Shown piece by piece: positions 35,904-45,412 of a DNA stretch of 64,000 nt. A program made the translations under genes and the position numbers. Position 1 is the first letter of the stretch. Every line of letters starts with the position of its first letter. The stretch is from Paraburkholderia graminis C4D1M (GTDB lineage Bacteria > Pseudomonadota > Gammaproteobacteria > Burkholderiales > Burkholderiaceae). The DNA lies in assembly GCF_000172415.1 (NCBI RefSeq), contig NZ_ABLD01000017.1, positions 62,001 through 126,000 of the forward strand, in the 5' to 3' direction. The notes beneath the pieces are model-generated. The model was not told the DNA's origin, searched no databases, and was given only the letters and a program-made list of their open reading frames with translations.

Positions 35904-37430
35904 TCAGTCCTCGCGACGCAGATGCGGGAACAGAATCACGTCGCGGATGCTCGGGCTGTCGGTCAGCATCATCACCAGACGGTCGATGCCGATGCCGCAG
36001 CCGCCCGCCGGCGGCATGCCGTATTCGAGCGCGCGGATATAGTCCGCGTCGTAGAACATCGCTTCTTCGTCGCCGGCGTCTTTCTGGTCGACCTGCTTCC
36101 TGAAGCGCGCGGCCTGGTCTTCCGGATCGTTCAGCTCCGAGAAGCCATTGGCGATCTCGCGGCCGGTAATGAAGAGCTCGAAGCGCTCCGTAATGCCCTC
36201 GACCTTGTCCGACGCGCGCGCGAGCGGCGACACTTCGAGCGGATAGTCGATGATGTACGTCGGCTCCCACAACTGCGACTCGGCGGTTTCCTCGAAGAGC
36301 GCGAGTTGCAGCGAACCCACGCCCGCGTTCAGGAACTGCGGCTGCGACGCATCCACGCCGAACTTCTTCAACTCGGTGCGCAAAAACGCGCTGTCGGCGA
36401 GCTGCTCGTTCGTGTATTGCGGCGCGTATTTCTGGATGGCCTGCGTGATCGTCAAACGGTGGAACGGCTTCGCCAGATCCAGCTCGCGCCCCTGGTACGT
36501 GATGGTGGCTGTACCCAATGCGTCGATGGCGGCCTGGCGGATCAACTGCTCGGTGAAATCCATCACCCACTTGTAGTCGGTGTAGGCCGCGTAGAACTCG
36601 ATCATCGTGAATTCCGGATTGTGGCGCACGGAGACGCCCTCGTTACGGAAATTCCGGTTGACCTCGAACACGCGCTCGAAGCCGCCGACCACGAGACGCT
36701 TCAGATACAGCTCGGGTGCGATGCGCAGGAACATCTGCATGTCGAGCGCGTTGTGATGCGTGGTGAACGGCTTGGCCGCCGCGCCGCCGGGAATAGGGTG
36801 CAGCATCGGCGTTTCGACTTCCATGAAGCCGGCATCCGCCATGAATTTGCGGATCGACGAAATCGCCCTGGTTCGCGCGACGAATGTCTTGCGCGTTTCC
36901 GGCGTGACGATCAGATCGACATAGCGTTGCCGATACTTCATTTCCTGGTCCGACAGGCCATGAAACTTGTCGGGCAGCGGACGCAGCGACTTCGACAGCA
37001 AACGCAGTTCGGTACAGCGCACCGACAGCTCGCCCTTGTTGGTGCGGAACAGGACGCCGCGCGCCGCGACGATGTCGCCCATGTCCCACTTCTTGAAGGC
37101 GTCGTACGTTTCCTGGCCGACGTCGGCCGGCGTGATGAAGAACTGGATCTGACCCGAGCCGTCGCGCACGGTCGCAAAGCTCGCCTTGCCCATCACGCGC
37201 TTGAGCATCATGCGGCCGGCGATCGCGACTTCGAGCGGATTCGCTTCGAGTGCTTCCTTGTCGGTGTGCTCGAACTGCGCCTGCAGATCTTCGGCGTGAT
37301 GCGTGGGACGGAAATCGTTCGGATAGGCGACGCCTTGCTCGCGCAATTCGCGCAGCTTTTCGCGGCGCTCCGCGATGATCTTGTTGTCGTCCACCTCGGG
37401 CACGAGGTTCGGTTGGATCGGTTCGTTCAT
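35904..37430 (-). CDS. lysS: Lysyl-tRNA synthetase (class II)
   Basis: This 508-residue class II synthetase charges tRNA-Lys. An N-terminal OB-fold anticodon domain is followed by motif 2 (FRNEGVSVRHNPEFTMIEFY) and motif 3 (PPAGGCGIGIDRLVMMLTD). The family end ILFPHLRRED is present. Start MNEPIQPNLVPEVDDNKIIAERR. It lies downstream of prfB on the same strand, the order also seen in E. coli. A hairpin separates the two genes. Confidence 0.97.
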   Translation of the reverse strand: MNEPIQPNLVPEVDDNKIIAERREKLRELREQGVAYPNDFRPTHHAEDLQAQFEHTDKEALEANPLEVAIAGRMMLKRVMGKASFATVRDGSGQIQFFITPADVGQETYDAFKKWDMGDIVAARGVLFRTNKGELSVRCTELRLLSKSLRPLPDKFHGLSDQEMKYRQRYVDLIVTPETRKTFVARTRAISSIRKFMADAGFMEVETPMLHPIPGGAAAKPFTTHHNALDMQMFLRIAPELYLKRLVVGGFERVFEVNRNFRNEGVSVRHNPEFTMIEFYAAYTDYKWVMDFTEQLIRQAAIDALGTATITYQGRELDLAKPFHRLTITQAIQKYAPQYTNEQLADSAFLRTELKKFGVDASQPQFLNAGVGSLQLALFEETAESQLWEPTYIIDYPLEVSPLARASDKVEGITERFELFITGREIANGFSELNDPEDQAARFRKQVDQKDAGDEEAMFYDADYIRALEYGMPPAGGCGIGIDRLVMMLTDSPSIRDVILFPHLRRED

Positions 37431-37502
37431 GATGGTCTTGGTGTTCGTGGTCCGCGTGGGTCGAGCCGCTTGCGAACAGCCAGTCGGTGAAAAACCTCAG
37501 GC

Positions 37503-37540
37503 AATAAAAAGAGGCGGCGCGGCTGTGCGTGCCGCGCCGG
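37503..37540 (-). terminator. Hairpin with T-run between prfB and lysS
   Basis: On the minus strand, GGCGCGGC-ACGCACA-GCCGCGCC is followed by GCCTCTTTTTATT. It would terminate or attenuate transcription from prfB into lysS. Confidence 0.7.
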
Positions 37541-37547
37541 TTGTCGC

Positions 37548-38652
37548 TTAGACGCCTTGCTTCAGGCTTGCGCTGATAAACGGATCGAGATCGCCGTCGA
37601 GCACGCTCTTCGTATTGCTGATTTCGACGTTGGTGCGCAGATCCTTGATGCGGCTGTTGTCCAGCACATACGAGCGGATCTGATGACCCCAGCCCACATC
37701 GGTCTTGCCGGCTTCGAGCTTGTCCTGCTCGGCCTGACGCTTGCGGATTTCCGCTTCGTACAGGCGCGATTTCAGCATGGCCATGGCTTCCGCGCGGTTG
37801 CGGTGCTGCGAGCGGTCGTTCTGGCATTGCACGACGATGCCCGACGGCATGTGCGTGATACGCACCGCGGAATCGGTCTTGTTGATGTGCTGACCGCCCG
37901 CGCCCGACGCGCGGTACGTGTCGATACGCAGATCGGCCGGGTTGATGTCCACTTCGATCGAATCGTCGACTTCCGGGTATACGAACACCGACGAGAACGA
38001 CGTATGACGCCCGCCCGAAGAATCGAACGGCGATTTACGCACGAGGCGGTGCACGCCGGTTTCGGTGCGCAAAAAGCCGTACGCGTATTCGCCTTCGATC
38101 TTGATGGTGGCGTTCTTGATGCCCGCGACGTCGCCGTCGGTCTGCTCGAGCACTTCCGTCTTGAAGCCCTTGCGTTCGCAATAACGCAGGTACTGGCGCA
38201 GCAGCATGGCGGCCCAGTCGCACGCCTCGGTGCCGCCCGCGCCGGCCTGGATGTCCAGGAACGCGTTGTTCGGGTCGGCGGGGTTCGCGAACATGCGGCG
38301 AAATTCCATGTCGGCCACGCGCTGCTCGAGCGCTTGCGCGTCCGCTTCGCAGGCGACGAGCGTTTCGTCGTCGCCTTCTTCACGCGCCATCTCGAACAGG
38401 TCTTGCGCGTCGCGCAAGTCGTTGTGCAGCGAGGTGAGTTTGCCGACCGTGTCGTCGAGCAGCTTCTTTTCCCGGCCGAGCGCCTGGGCGTGTTTCGAGT
38501 CGTTCCAGACGTCCGGGTCTTCGAGTTCCCGGTTGACTTCGATCAGACGACGAGATTTGTCGTCGTAGTCAAAGATACCCCCGTAGGTCGGCCGCGCGCG
38601 TGCGCAGGTCCGCCAGAGAGGCTTCGATCGCGTTGAGACGTTCCGCTTCCAT
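37548..38652 (-). CDS. prfB: Peptide chain release factor 2, programmed +1 frameshift
   Basis: RF2 releases peptides at UGA and UAA. The gene is split. Frame 0 runs from ATG 38652 for 27 codons (MEAERLNAIEASLADLRTRA...) to an in-frame TGA at 38571-38569. Translation then slips +1 at CTT (38574-38572), skipping one T at 38571, and continues at GAC (38570) to 37548. The total is 367 residues against 365 in E. coli. The slip site GGGGGTATCTTTGAC, with its internal Shine-Dalgarno-like GGGGGT, is the classic autoregulatory signal. The main frame has SPF in KSPFDSSG and the catalytic GGQ in GAGGQHINKTDSAV. It lies downstream of recJ and upstream of lysS. Confidence 0.97.
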
Positions 38653-38837
38653 GTCGATCTTTGTGGCTTCGTAAAAAGGGGAAATTATAGCCGATCGGCG
38701 TGCCGCGCCGGAGGCCTCGTGGCGATCCGGCGCGTGTTTGCGGTTGATTTTGCGGAGATTTTCGACGCGGTGCGCGCTGTGTGAGAGTTGGGCGCGAGTT
38801 GGGCGTGCACTGCCGCGGCAGTTCGTTGACGAGCGTG

Positions 38838-40544
38838 CTAGCTCACCGCATGCTCGACGATCAACTGCACGCGCGACACGCCGTTCCACGTATCGCTCGC
38901 GAGCCGGTACGCGACCGTGGTGCGCGCGGGCAGCGTGTCCGTGTGGTTGAACCAGATCGCGTTGAAGCGCTGGCGGCCGCGCATCAGTTGCAGCTTGAGG
39001 TGCTTGTCCTTCACGAGCGCCTGTGAGGCAACGTCGAATTCGCCCGAGAACACCGGCGCCGGAAAGCCCTGGCCCCACACGGCGGCGTCGAGCATGTCGA
39101 CGAATTGCGGCGTGAAATACGCGTCCTCGAGTTCGCCGTCGGTTTCGACGGTGCGCGACAGCGCGTCGTCGCTCAGCCATTCGCGGCCGACCGCTTCGAA
39201 CGCGGCCGTGAAGCGCGGCACGTCGGCGGTCGCGAGCGTGAGGCCCGCGGCCATCGCGTGGCCGCCGAACTTGACGATCATGCCGGGCTCGCGCTTCGAG
39301 ATCAGATCGAGTGCATCCCGCAGATGAAAGCCCGCGATAGAACGCCCCGAGCCTTTGACGAGCTGGCCGCTGTCGTCGGCAAGCGCGAACGTGAACGCGG
39401 GCCGGTGAAACTTCTCCTTCAGCCGTCCCGCGACGATGCCGATCACGCCCTGATGCCACGCCGGATTGAACAGCGTGATGGTGGTCGCGCCGTCGGGGTC
39501 GATCGACGAGAGGTCGTCGAGCGCCTGCTGCTGCATGCCGGCTTCGATCTCGCGCCGCTCGCGGTTCATCGTGTCGAGTTGCTGCGCGAGTTCCCATGCG
39601 CGGCCGATGTCGTCGGTCGTCAGGCATTCGATCCCGAGCGACATATCGGACAGCCGTCCGGCCGCGTTCAGGCGCGGGCCGAGCGCGAAGCCGAGGTCGA
39701 AGCCCGACGCGTTGCGCGCATCGCGCGCGGCCGCGCGAAAGAGGGCGGCGATGCCCGGCTGCATCTTGCCTTTGCGGATGCGCTGCAAACCTTGCGCGAC
39801 GAGCACGCGGTTATTGCCGTCGAGCTTCACGACATCGGCGACGGTGCCGAGCGCGACCAGATCGAGCAGGCCGTCCAGACGCGGCTCGGGAAAGTCGTCG
39901 CCGAACGCGCCGCGCCGGCGCAATTCCGCGCGCAACGCGAGCAGCACGTAAAACATCACGCCGACGCCCGCAATGCACTTGCTCGGGAACTCGCAGCCCG
40001 GCTGATTCGGATTGACGATGGCGCGCGCGGCCGGCAACTGGTCGCCGGGCAGATGGTGATCGGTGACGAGCACGTCGATGCCGAGCGCGTTCGCCGCTTC
40101 CACGCCGTCCACGCTCGCGATGCCGTTATCGACGGTGATCAGCAGTTCCGGCTTGCCCGACGCGCTTTGCGCGGCCAGCGCGACGATCTCGGGCGTGAGC
40201 CCATAGCCGTATTCAAAGCGGTTCGGCACGAGGTAATCGATCTTGCCGCCGAACATGCGCAGCCCGCGCACCGCGACTGCGCAGGCGGTGGCGCCGTCGC
40301 AATCGTAATCGGCGACGACCAGCATGCGGCGCTTCTGCTGGATGGCGTCGGCGAGCAGCGCGGCGGCCTCGTCGCAACCCTTCAGCGCGGCGGGCGGCAC
40401 GAGGCGCGCGAGGCCGGTTTCGAGCTCGTCGGGCAGGCACACGCCGCGCGCCGCATAGAGGCGCGCGAGCACCGGATGCAGGCCGTGGCGCACGAGGATT
40501 TCGGCGTCGACGGGAGAACAGGCGCGCGTAACGATTCGGGTCAT
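38838..40544 (-). CDS. recJ: Single-stranded-DNA-specific exonuclease RecJ
   Basis: This 568-residue DHH-family 5'-3' exonuclease acts in recombination and mismatch repair. The metal-binding motifs are VVADYDCDGATACAV (motif I), TVDNGIASVDG, and VTDHHLPGDQLP (DHH). The DHHA1 half shows VKGSGRSIAGFHLRDAL and KFGGHAMAAGLTL. Its length is close to E. coli RecJ (577). The next upstream gene on the same strand ends 62 bp before its start, and prfB follows 186 bp downstream. Confidence 0.97.
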   Translation of the reverse strand: MTRIVTRACSPVDAEILVRHGLHPVLARLYAARGVCLPDELETGLARLVPPAALKGCDEAAALLADAIQQKRRMLVVADYDCDGATACAVAVRGLRMFGGKIDYLVPNRFEYGYGLTPEIVALAAQSASGKPELLITVDNGIASVDGVEAANALGIDVLVTDHHLPGDQLPAARAIVNPNQPGCEFPSKCIAGVGVMFYVLLALRAELRRRGAFGDDFPEPRLDGLLDLVALGTVADVVKLDGNNRVLVAQGLQRIRKGKMQPGIAALFRAAARDARNASGFDLGFALGPRLNAAGRLSDMSLGIECLTTDDIGRAWELAQQLDTMNRERREIEAGMQQQALDDLSSIDPDGATTITLFNPAWHQGVIGIVAGRLKEKFHRPAFTFALADDSGQLVKGSGRSIAGFHLRDALDLISKREPGMIVKFGGHAMAAGLTLATADVPRFTAAFEAVGREWLSDDALSRTVETDGELEDAYFTPQFVDMLDAAVWGQGFPAPVFSGEFDVASQALVKDKHLKLQLMRGRQRFNAIWFNHTDTLPARTTVAYRLASDTWNGVSRVQLIVEHAVS

Positions 40545-40605
40545 TGTGAAGGGGCGTCGGTTGGTGCGTCGATAGGGGCGTGGGTACGTTAGGTCGTGCG
40601 GTCGA

Positions 40606-41772
40606 TCATTCGATGAACAGCGACGCGAGCACGCGCCGCCGCCAGAACTTGCGCAGATCGCCGCGTGTGATGCCGAGCGTCACCGAGCCAGTGTCGCCGC
40701 ATAGCGTCAGGCCGAGTTGCGCGAGCGCGCCCGACTCGAGCGCTGCGAGCGCCGGTTCGATCCAGTCGCCCTGCAACGCCGCGAAGGCCGCGTTCCAGCG
40801 GGCCCAGTCCTGTTCGATGTAAGGCGCCGAGAACGGATCGAGCTCGACGAGCGTCGCGTTGTTGTCGCTGCCCGCGTCTTTAGCCAACGGCGACGACGCC
40901 GACGACGCCAGCGCCGCGAACGACGCCGGCGGTGCCGCGACCGGCGCGCCGGCCGTCATCGCGAGGCCACGCGTGGCGGCGGCGTCGGAGAAAACTTGCG
41001 TGAACGGGCTTTGCACAGGACGCGCCGCGCCTTGCGCATGAAACCAGATGGAGTTGACGGCGGGCAGGCCGCGCGCTTCACGCGCCTCGTTGACGGGATG
41101 CTCGAACCAGGCCATCTGCACTTCGTTCTGCAGCTTCATCCACGCGCGCGAGCGCTCGCCGGAATGCGCTTCGTGCGGCAACCAGATTTCGATGTTGCGG
41201 CCGCTCGCGCGCAGCGGCGACGCGCCGGCGAGCGTGCCGAAGCCGTCGCCGGACAGATACCAGCGCGTGGGATTCGGCGCCTCGATTCGCACGCCGAGTT
41301 CTTCGATGAGCGGCCGCGCCACCGCGAGTAGCGCGCTGGCTTCTTCGTCCGAGAGTTCGAGCGACGCCGGATCGATCAGCACCAGATGGTCATGCGCGAT
41401 GCGCACGTGCACCGGCTGCACGCAGGCCCAGGTGGCGTCGCCGGGATCGCCGCCGTCGGCGCGCAGCATGTACGGGGCGAGCGGGGCTTCGTCGGCGGCT
41501 GGGCTTGCATTGGTGGCGTCGGCGGGGCGGGTCGTGCTGGTCGCGTCGGTCGCGCCCGTCGCGCCGGTCGATAAAGCGCCGAACTGGCGAGCGATCCACC
41601 GTTCATGCGGCAGCGTGCGCTGGAAATCCTCGCCGATCACGCGTTCCACGAGCGTCGCGCGCGCGATCAGCCGGTCGAGGGCGGGGCTGCGGATGTCGTG
41701 GAGGGCAGTGGCGGCATCGGCTGCGGCAGGCAGCGCGAAAGGAAGCAGAAGATGGAGGCGGTTGGCGTGCAT
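40606..41772 (-). CDS. Conserved Burkholderiales protein of unknown function
   Basis: This is a soluble 388-residue protein. The conserved-looking parts are RLHLLLPFALPAAADA at the start, a middle section with NPTRWYLSGDGFGTLAGASPLRASGRNIE and NEVQMAWFEHPVNEAREARGLPAVNSIWFHAQG, and an end with LCGDTGSVTLGITRGDLRKFWRRR. Homologues are, as I recall, often labelled phosphoglycerate mutase-like, but I see no mutase or alkaline-phosphatase metal motif and do not adopt that name. Ala/Thr-rich insertions (about residues 72-92) look strain-variable. It ends 62 bp upstream of recJ and may be co-transcribed. The ATG at 41772 fits; 41784 is an alternative. Confidence 0.75.
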   Translation of the reverse strand: MHANRLHLLLPFALPAAADAATALHDIRSPALDRLIARATLVERVIGEDFQRTLPHERWIARQFGALSTGATGATDATSTTRPADATNASPAADEAPLAPYMLRADGGDPGDATWACVQPVHVRIAHDHLVLIDPASLELSDEEASALLAVARPLIEELGVRIEAPNPTRWYLSGDGFGTLAGASPLRASGRNIEIWLPHEAHSGERSRAWMKLQNEVQMAWFEHPVNEAREARGLPAVNSIWFHAQGAARPVQSPFTQVFSDAAATRGLAMTAGAPVAAPPASFAALASSASSPLAKDAGSDNNATLVELDPFSAPYIEQDWARWNAAFAALQGDWIEPALAALESGALAQLGLTLCGDTGSVTLGITRGDLRKFWRRRVLASLFIE

Positions 41773-41784
41773 GATGCTGCGCAT

Positions 41785-42341
41785 TGTAGGGCAAAGCGTG
41801 CGGCGATTTCGATTGGCGCGGCGGATGGCGGGCGCGGGCATTGGCGTCGCGGAGGGCGTGAAGCGGCTGGCGGACGGCGGGAGCATTTGCGCCGCGGTGG
41901 GCTCGCGAGGGATCGCCGCAGGGCGCTTTGCGGCGAAGGCGGTGAACGCGCAAGCCGGCGCACCGCGGGAACGCGTCAACTCCGACAACGCGTCCACGCA
42001 GCGACACGTCAACTGCGGCAACCGGTCAACCGCGCGGACCTCACCGAACCGTCGCTCGTCACCCGTCCCTTTACGCGGCGGCGCGGCATTGTATGGCAAA
42101 CTTCGCGCTTGATTGACGGTGGCGGCATCGGCGATATGGGGTGGAGTCTGGCGCGGAGTTGCGCCGCCAGACCAGACTGGAACCATCCGCATTGCCGCGA
42201 CACCAATGATCAGGACACTCGGGCCACGCAACCATGCGCAACCGCGGGCAATCGCAAGCAACCGCAGCCGCACGGCAGCGGCTGCCCCGGCGGCAAGAGT
42301 GGCCGAAGAACGGTGGCCGAAGAACGCAGAAAAGGACTCGC
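41785..42341. other. Intergenic region upstream of lolC
   Basis: About 557 bases lie between divergent genes. Several long open frames cross it on both strands, but none has a ribosome-binding site with a protein-like product; they are high-GC artefacts. No clear promoter or structured RNA was recognised. Confidence 0.45.
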
Positions 42342-43595
42342 TTGAAATTTCCCTATGAATGGCAGATCGGCTGGCGCTACACGCGCGCCGGCAAACGCAC
42401 GACCGGCAACGGTTTTATCTCCTTTATCGCGCTGGTGTCGATGTCGGGCATCGCGCTCGGCGTGGCCGCGCTGATCGTCGTGCTGTCCGTGATGAACGGC
42501 TTCCAGAAAGAAGTGCGCGACCGGATGCTGTCGGTGCTCGCGCACGTCGAAATTTTCTCGCCGACCGGGTCGATGCCCAACTGGCAACTCACCGCTCAGG
42601 AAGCGCGCCAGAACAAGGAAGTGATCGGCGCCGCGCCCTATGTCGAAGCGCAGGCGCTGCTCACACGCCAGGACGCCGTGAGCGGTGTCGCGCTGCGCGG
42701 CATCGAACCGGCGCTCGAGCCGCAGGTCTCGGACATCGGCAAGGAAATGAAAGGCGGCAAGCTGACGGACCTCGTGCCGGGCGAATTCGGCATCGTGCTG
42801 GGCGCGGATCTCGCGACCAACCTGGGCGTCGCCGTCAACGACAAGATCACGCTCGTCGCGCCCGAAGGCACCATCACGCCGGCCGGCATGCTGCCGCGCC
42901 TGAAGCAGTTCACGGTGGTGGGCATCTTCGAGTCCGGGCATTACGAGTACGACAGCACGCTCGCGCTCATCAACATCAAGGACGCGCAGGCGCTGTTCCG
43001 GCTGCCCGCGCCGACCGGCGTGCGGCTGCGCCTCGCCGACATGCAGCGGGCGCCCGAAGTCGCGCATCAACTCGCGCGCAGTCTCTCCGGCGACCTGTAT
43101 ATCCGCGACTGGACCCAGCAGAACAAGACCTGGTTCTCGGCGGTGCAGATCGAAAAACGCATGATGTTCATCATCCTCACGCTGATCATTGCGGTGGCGG
43201 CATTCAATCTGGTGTCGTCGCTGGTGATGACGGTGACCAACAAGCAGGCCGACATCGCAATCTTGCGAACGCTCGGCGCGCAGCCGCGTTCGATCATGAA
43301 GATTTTTGTCGTGCAGGGCGTCACGATCGGCTTTATCGGCACGGCGACCGGCGTTGCGCTCGGTTGCCTGATCGCGTGGAGCATTCCGTGGCTCGTGCCG
43401 ATGATCGAGCATGCGTTCGGCGTGCAGTTCCTGCCGCCGTCGGTGTATTTCATCAGCGAGTTGCCGTCCGAGCTGATTCCCGCCGACGTCGCGCGCATCG
43501 GCATCATTGCATTCCTGATGTCGGCCGTGGCCACGCTTTACCCGAGCTGGCGCGGCGCCAAAGTCCGTCCCGCGGAGGCGCTGCGTTATGAATGA
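42342..43595 (+). CDS. lolC: Lipoprotein-releasing ABC transporter permease LolC/E
   Basis: This 417-residue inner-membrane permease of the Lol system extracts lipoproteins for transfer to LolA. An N-terminal helix (ISFIALVSMSGIALGVAALIVV) leads to a large periplasmic domain, then three C-terminal helices (MFIILTLIIAVAAFNLVSSL; VTIGFIGTATGVALGCLIAW; IGIIAFLMSAVATLYP). I start it at the TTG at 42342, after AAAGGACTCGC, because this gives the family start MKFPYEWQIGWRYTRA. It overlaps lolD by 8 bp. Only one permease gene is present, so it probably forms a homodimer (LolF-like) with LolD. Confidence 0.93.
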   Translation: MKFPYEWQIGWRYTRAGKRTTGNGFISFIALVSMSGIALGVAALIVVLSVMNGFQKEVRDRMLSVLAHVEIFSPTGSMPNWQLTAQEARQNKEVIGAAPYVEAQALLTRQDAVSGVALRGIEPALEPQVSDIGKEMKGGKLTDLVPGEFGIVLGADLATNLGVAVNDKITLVAPEGTITPAGMLPRLKQFTVVGIFESGHYEYDSTLALINIKDAQALFRLPAPTGVRLRLADMQRAPEVAHQLARSLSGDLYIRDWTQQNKTWFSAVQIEKRMMFIILTLIIAVAAFNLVSSLVMTVTNKQADIAILRTLGAQPRSIMKIFVVQGVTIGFIGTATGVALGCLIAWSIPWLVPMIEHAFGVQFLPPSVYFISELPSELIPADVARIGIIAFLMSAVATLYPSWRGAKVRPAEALRYE

Positions 43596-44331
43596 CCGTT
43601 CCGCAACTTTACCCATGACCGCTCAGGAAATGACGCCGCATCCCTACGTGCTGGAAGCGACCGGCATTTCGAAGTCGTTCGTGCAGGGCGGTCTGAATGT
43701 CCAGGTGCTGAACAACACGCAGTTGAGCGTGCGGCGCGGCGAGAAACTCGCGATCGTCGGCGCGTCCGGTTCGGGCAAGAGCACGCTGCTGCATGTGCTC
43801 GGCGGTCTCGACGATCCGAGCGCGGGCCACGTCTCGGTGATGGGCAAGCCGTTCACGAAACTCTCCGAGCGCGAGCGCAACGACCTGCGCAATCGCGCGC
43901 TCGGCTTCGTGTATCAGTTTCATCATTTGCTGCCGGAATTTTCGGCGCTCGACAACGTCGCGATGCCGCTGCGAATTCGCCGCATGACAACCGAAGCGTC
44001 GCGCCGCGAGGCGCTCGCGGTGCTGGAGCGCGTCGGCATGGCGCATCGCGCGAAACATCGGCCGGGCGAACTGTCGGGCGGCGAGCGTCAGCGCGTGGCC
44101 ATCGCGCGGGCGCTGGTCACGAAACCGGCGTGCGTTCTCGCCGATGAACCGACGGGCAACCTCGACGGCGGCACCGCGGATACCGTCTTCAACCTGATGC
44201 TGGAACTGTCGCGAACGCTCGAAACGAGCTTCGTGATCGTCACGCACGATCCGGAACTCGCGGGCCGGTGCGACCGCATCATGCGGCTGCGCGACGGCGT
44301 TCTATACGAAGAGCCGCCCGTGCCGGTGTGA
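43588..44331 (+). CDS. lolD: Lipoprotein-releasing ABC transporter ATPase LolD
   Basis: This 247-residue ATPase powers lipoprotein release. It has Walker A GASGSGKSTLLHVLGGLD, Q-loop VYQFHHLLPEF, signature LSGGERQRVAIARAL, Walker B VLADEPTGNLD and H-loop VIVTHDPEL. It overlaps the lolC stop. The first 15 or so residues are extra relative to E. coli LolD; an in-frame ATG at MTPHPYVLEAT could be the true start. Confidence 0.95.
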   Translation: MNDRSATLPMTAQEMTPHPYVLEATGISKSFVQGGLNVQVLNNTQLSVRRGEKLAIVGASGSGKSTLLHVLGGLDDPSAGHVSVMGKPFTKLSERERNDLRNRALGFVYQFHHLLPEFSALDNVAMPLRIRRMTTEASRREALAVLERVGMAHRAKHRPGELSGGERQRVAIARALVTKPACVLADEPTGNLDGGTADTVFNLMLELSRTLETSFVIVTHDPELAGRCDRIMRLRDGVLYEEPPVPV

Positions 44332-44340
44332 CGGGGAGGC

Positions 44341-44362
44341 GGTGCGGTGCGGTGCGGTGCGG
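44341..44362. repeat. GGTGC pentanucleotide repeat
   Basis: Four consecutive GGTGC units plus a partial copy lie 10 bp after the lolD stop, in the 157-bp gap before tatD. Confidence 0.85.
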
Positions 44363-44488
44363 AGTTGGGTTGTGGCGGACGGGTTTGCCAGGTTCGCTTA
44401 GTTCCAGTCAGCGCCGCGTTCCGTTTAAAGCGTTCTGTTGCTCTGCGGCTCATTTGCTCACTCAGTTGCTCAGCTAGCGAGGCAAGTC

Positions 44489-45277
44489 ATGTGGATCGAT
44501 ACGCACTGCCATCTCGACGCTTCCGAATTCGACGCCGATCGCGAGCACGTCGCGACGGCGGCGCGAGGCGCGGGCGTCGGGCGTATCGTGATTCCCGCAA
44601 TCGGCCGGCAGAACTTCGCGACCGTGCGCGAACTGGCGCATCGCTTCGAAGGCGGCGCATACGCGCTCGGGATTCATCCGCTCTTCACGCCCTCCGCGCA
44701 GGACGGCGACCTCGAACTGCTGCGCGCGGAAATCGAGGCGAGTCTCGACGATCCGCGCTTTGTCGGCATCGGCGAAATCGGTCTGGACTATTTCATCGAC
44801 GGCCTCGACGACGCCCGGCAGCAATTCTTCTACAACGGCCAGCTTGAGATCGCGCGGGAATTCGATCTGCCGGTGATCTGCCATGTGCGCAAATCGCAGG
44901 ACCAGGTCATCAAGGGACTGCGCCGGCATCAGATTCATCGCGGCATCGCGCATGCGTTCAACGGCAGCTTCCAGCAGGCGCAGGCCTACATCGATCAGGG
45001 GATGCATCTCGGCTTCGGCGGCAATCTGACGTTCGAGCGCGCGCGACAGATTCGGCGCCTCGCCGAACAGTTGCCGTTTGACGCGCTCGTGGTCGAGACC
45101 GACGCGCCCGACATTCCACCCTCCTGGATCTACAAACAGCGCAACTCGCCCGAGCAGATTCCAGGCATCGGCGCGGGGCTCGCGCAATTGCGCGGCATGG
45201 CCGTCGACGAGACCGCCCTAGGCACAACGGCTAACGCGCTCGCCGCGCTGCCGCGGCTCGCACTTTCCTCTGCATAA
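44489..45277 (+). CDS. TatD family metal-dependent hydrolase
   Basis: This 262-residue TIM-barrel metallohydrolase belongs to the TatD/YcfH family, whose members act as 3'-5' DNA exonucleases. Metal ligands are His6 and His8 (MWIDTHCHLDASEF), the Glu in GIGEIGLDYF, the His in VICHVRKSQDQ and HAFNGSFQQA, and the Asp in VVETDAPDIPP. Start ATG at 44489. It lies between lolCD and comEC, an arrangement common in beta-proteobacteria. Confidence 0.93.
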   Translation: MWIDTHCHLDASEFDADREHVATAARGAGVGRIVIPAIGRQNFATVRELAHRFEGGAYALGIHPLFTPSAQDGDLELLRAEIEASLDDPRFVGIGEIGLDYFIDGLDDARQQFFYNGQLEIAREFDLPVICHVRKSQDQVIKGLRRHQIHRGIAHAFNGSFQQAQAYIDQGMHLGFGGNLTFERARQIRRLAEQLPFDALVVETDAPDIPPSWIYKQRNSPEQIPGIGAGLAQLRGMAVDETALGTTANALAALPRLALSSA

Positions 45278-45412
45278 TCGAAGCCATTGATTTTTAGTGG
45301 TTCGTGAGTGGTTCGCGCCGGGCGAGACACACGTCCCGGCATGCCTGTGCGTTGCGCGGCGCGTTGAGCGGGTGTTCGTTGTTTCGTCCGGTGGATGGCG
45401 GGCGGAGGGCGG

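Noticed and set aside
37431..37547. Claim that prfB and lysS are an uninterrupted operon
   Set aside because: A hairpin with T-run lies between them, so read-through is uncertain; I kept them as separate entries.
38653..39627. Upstream extension of the RF2 first frame
   Set aside because: It runs antisense-like through recJ in another frame; the RF2 N-terminus MEAERLN begins at 38652.
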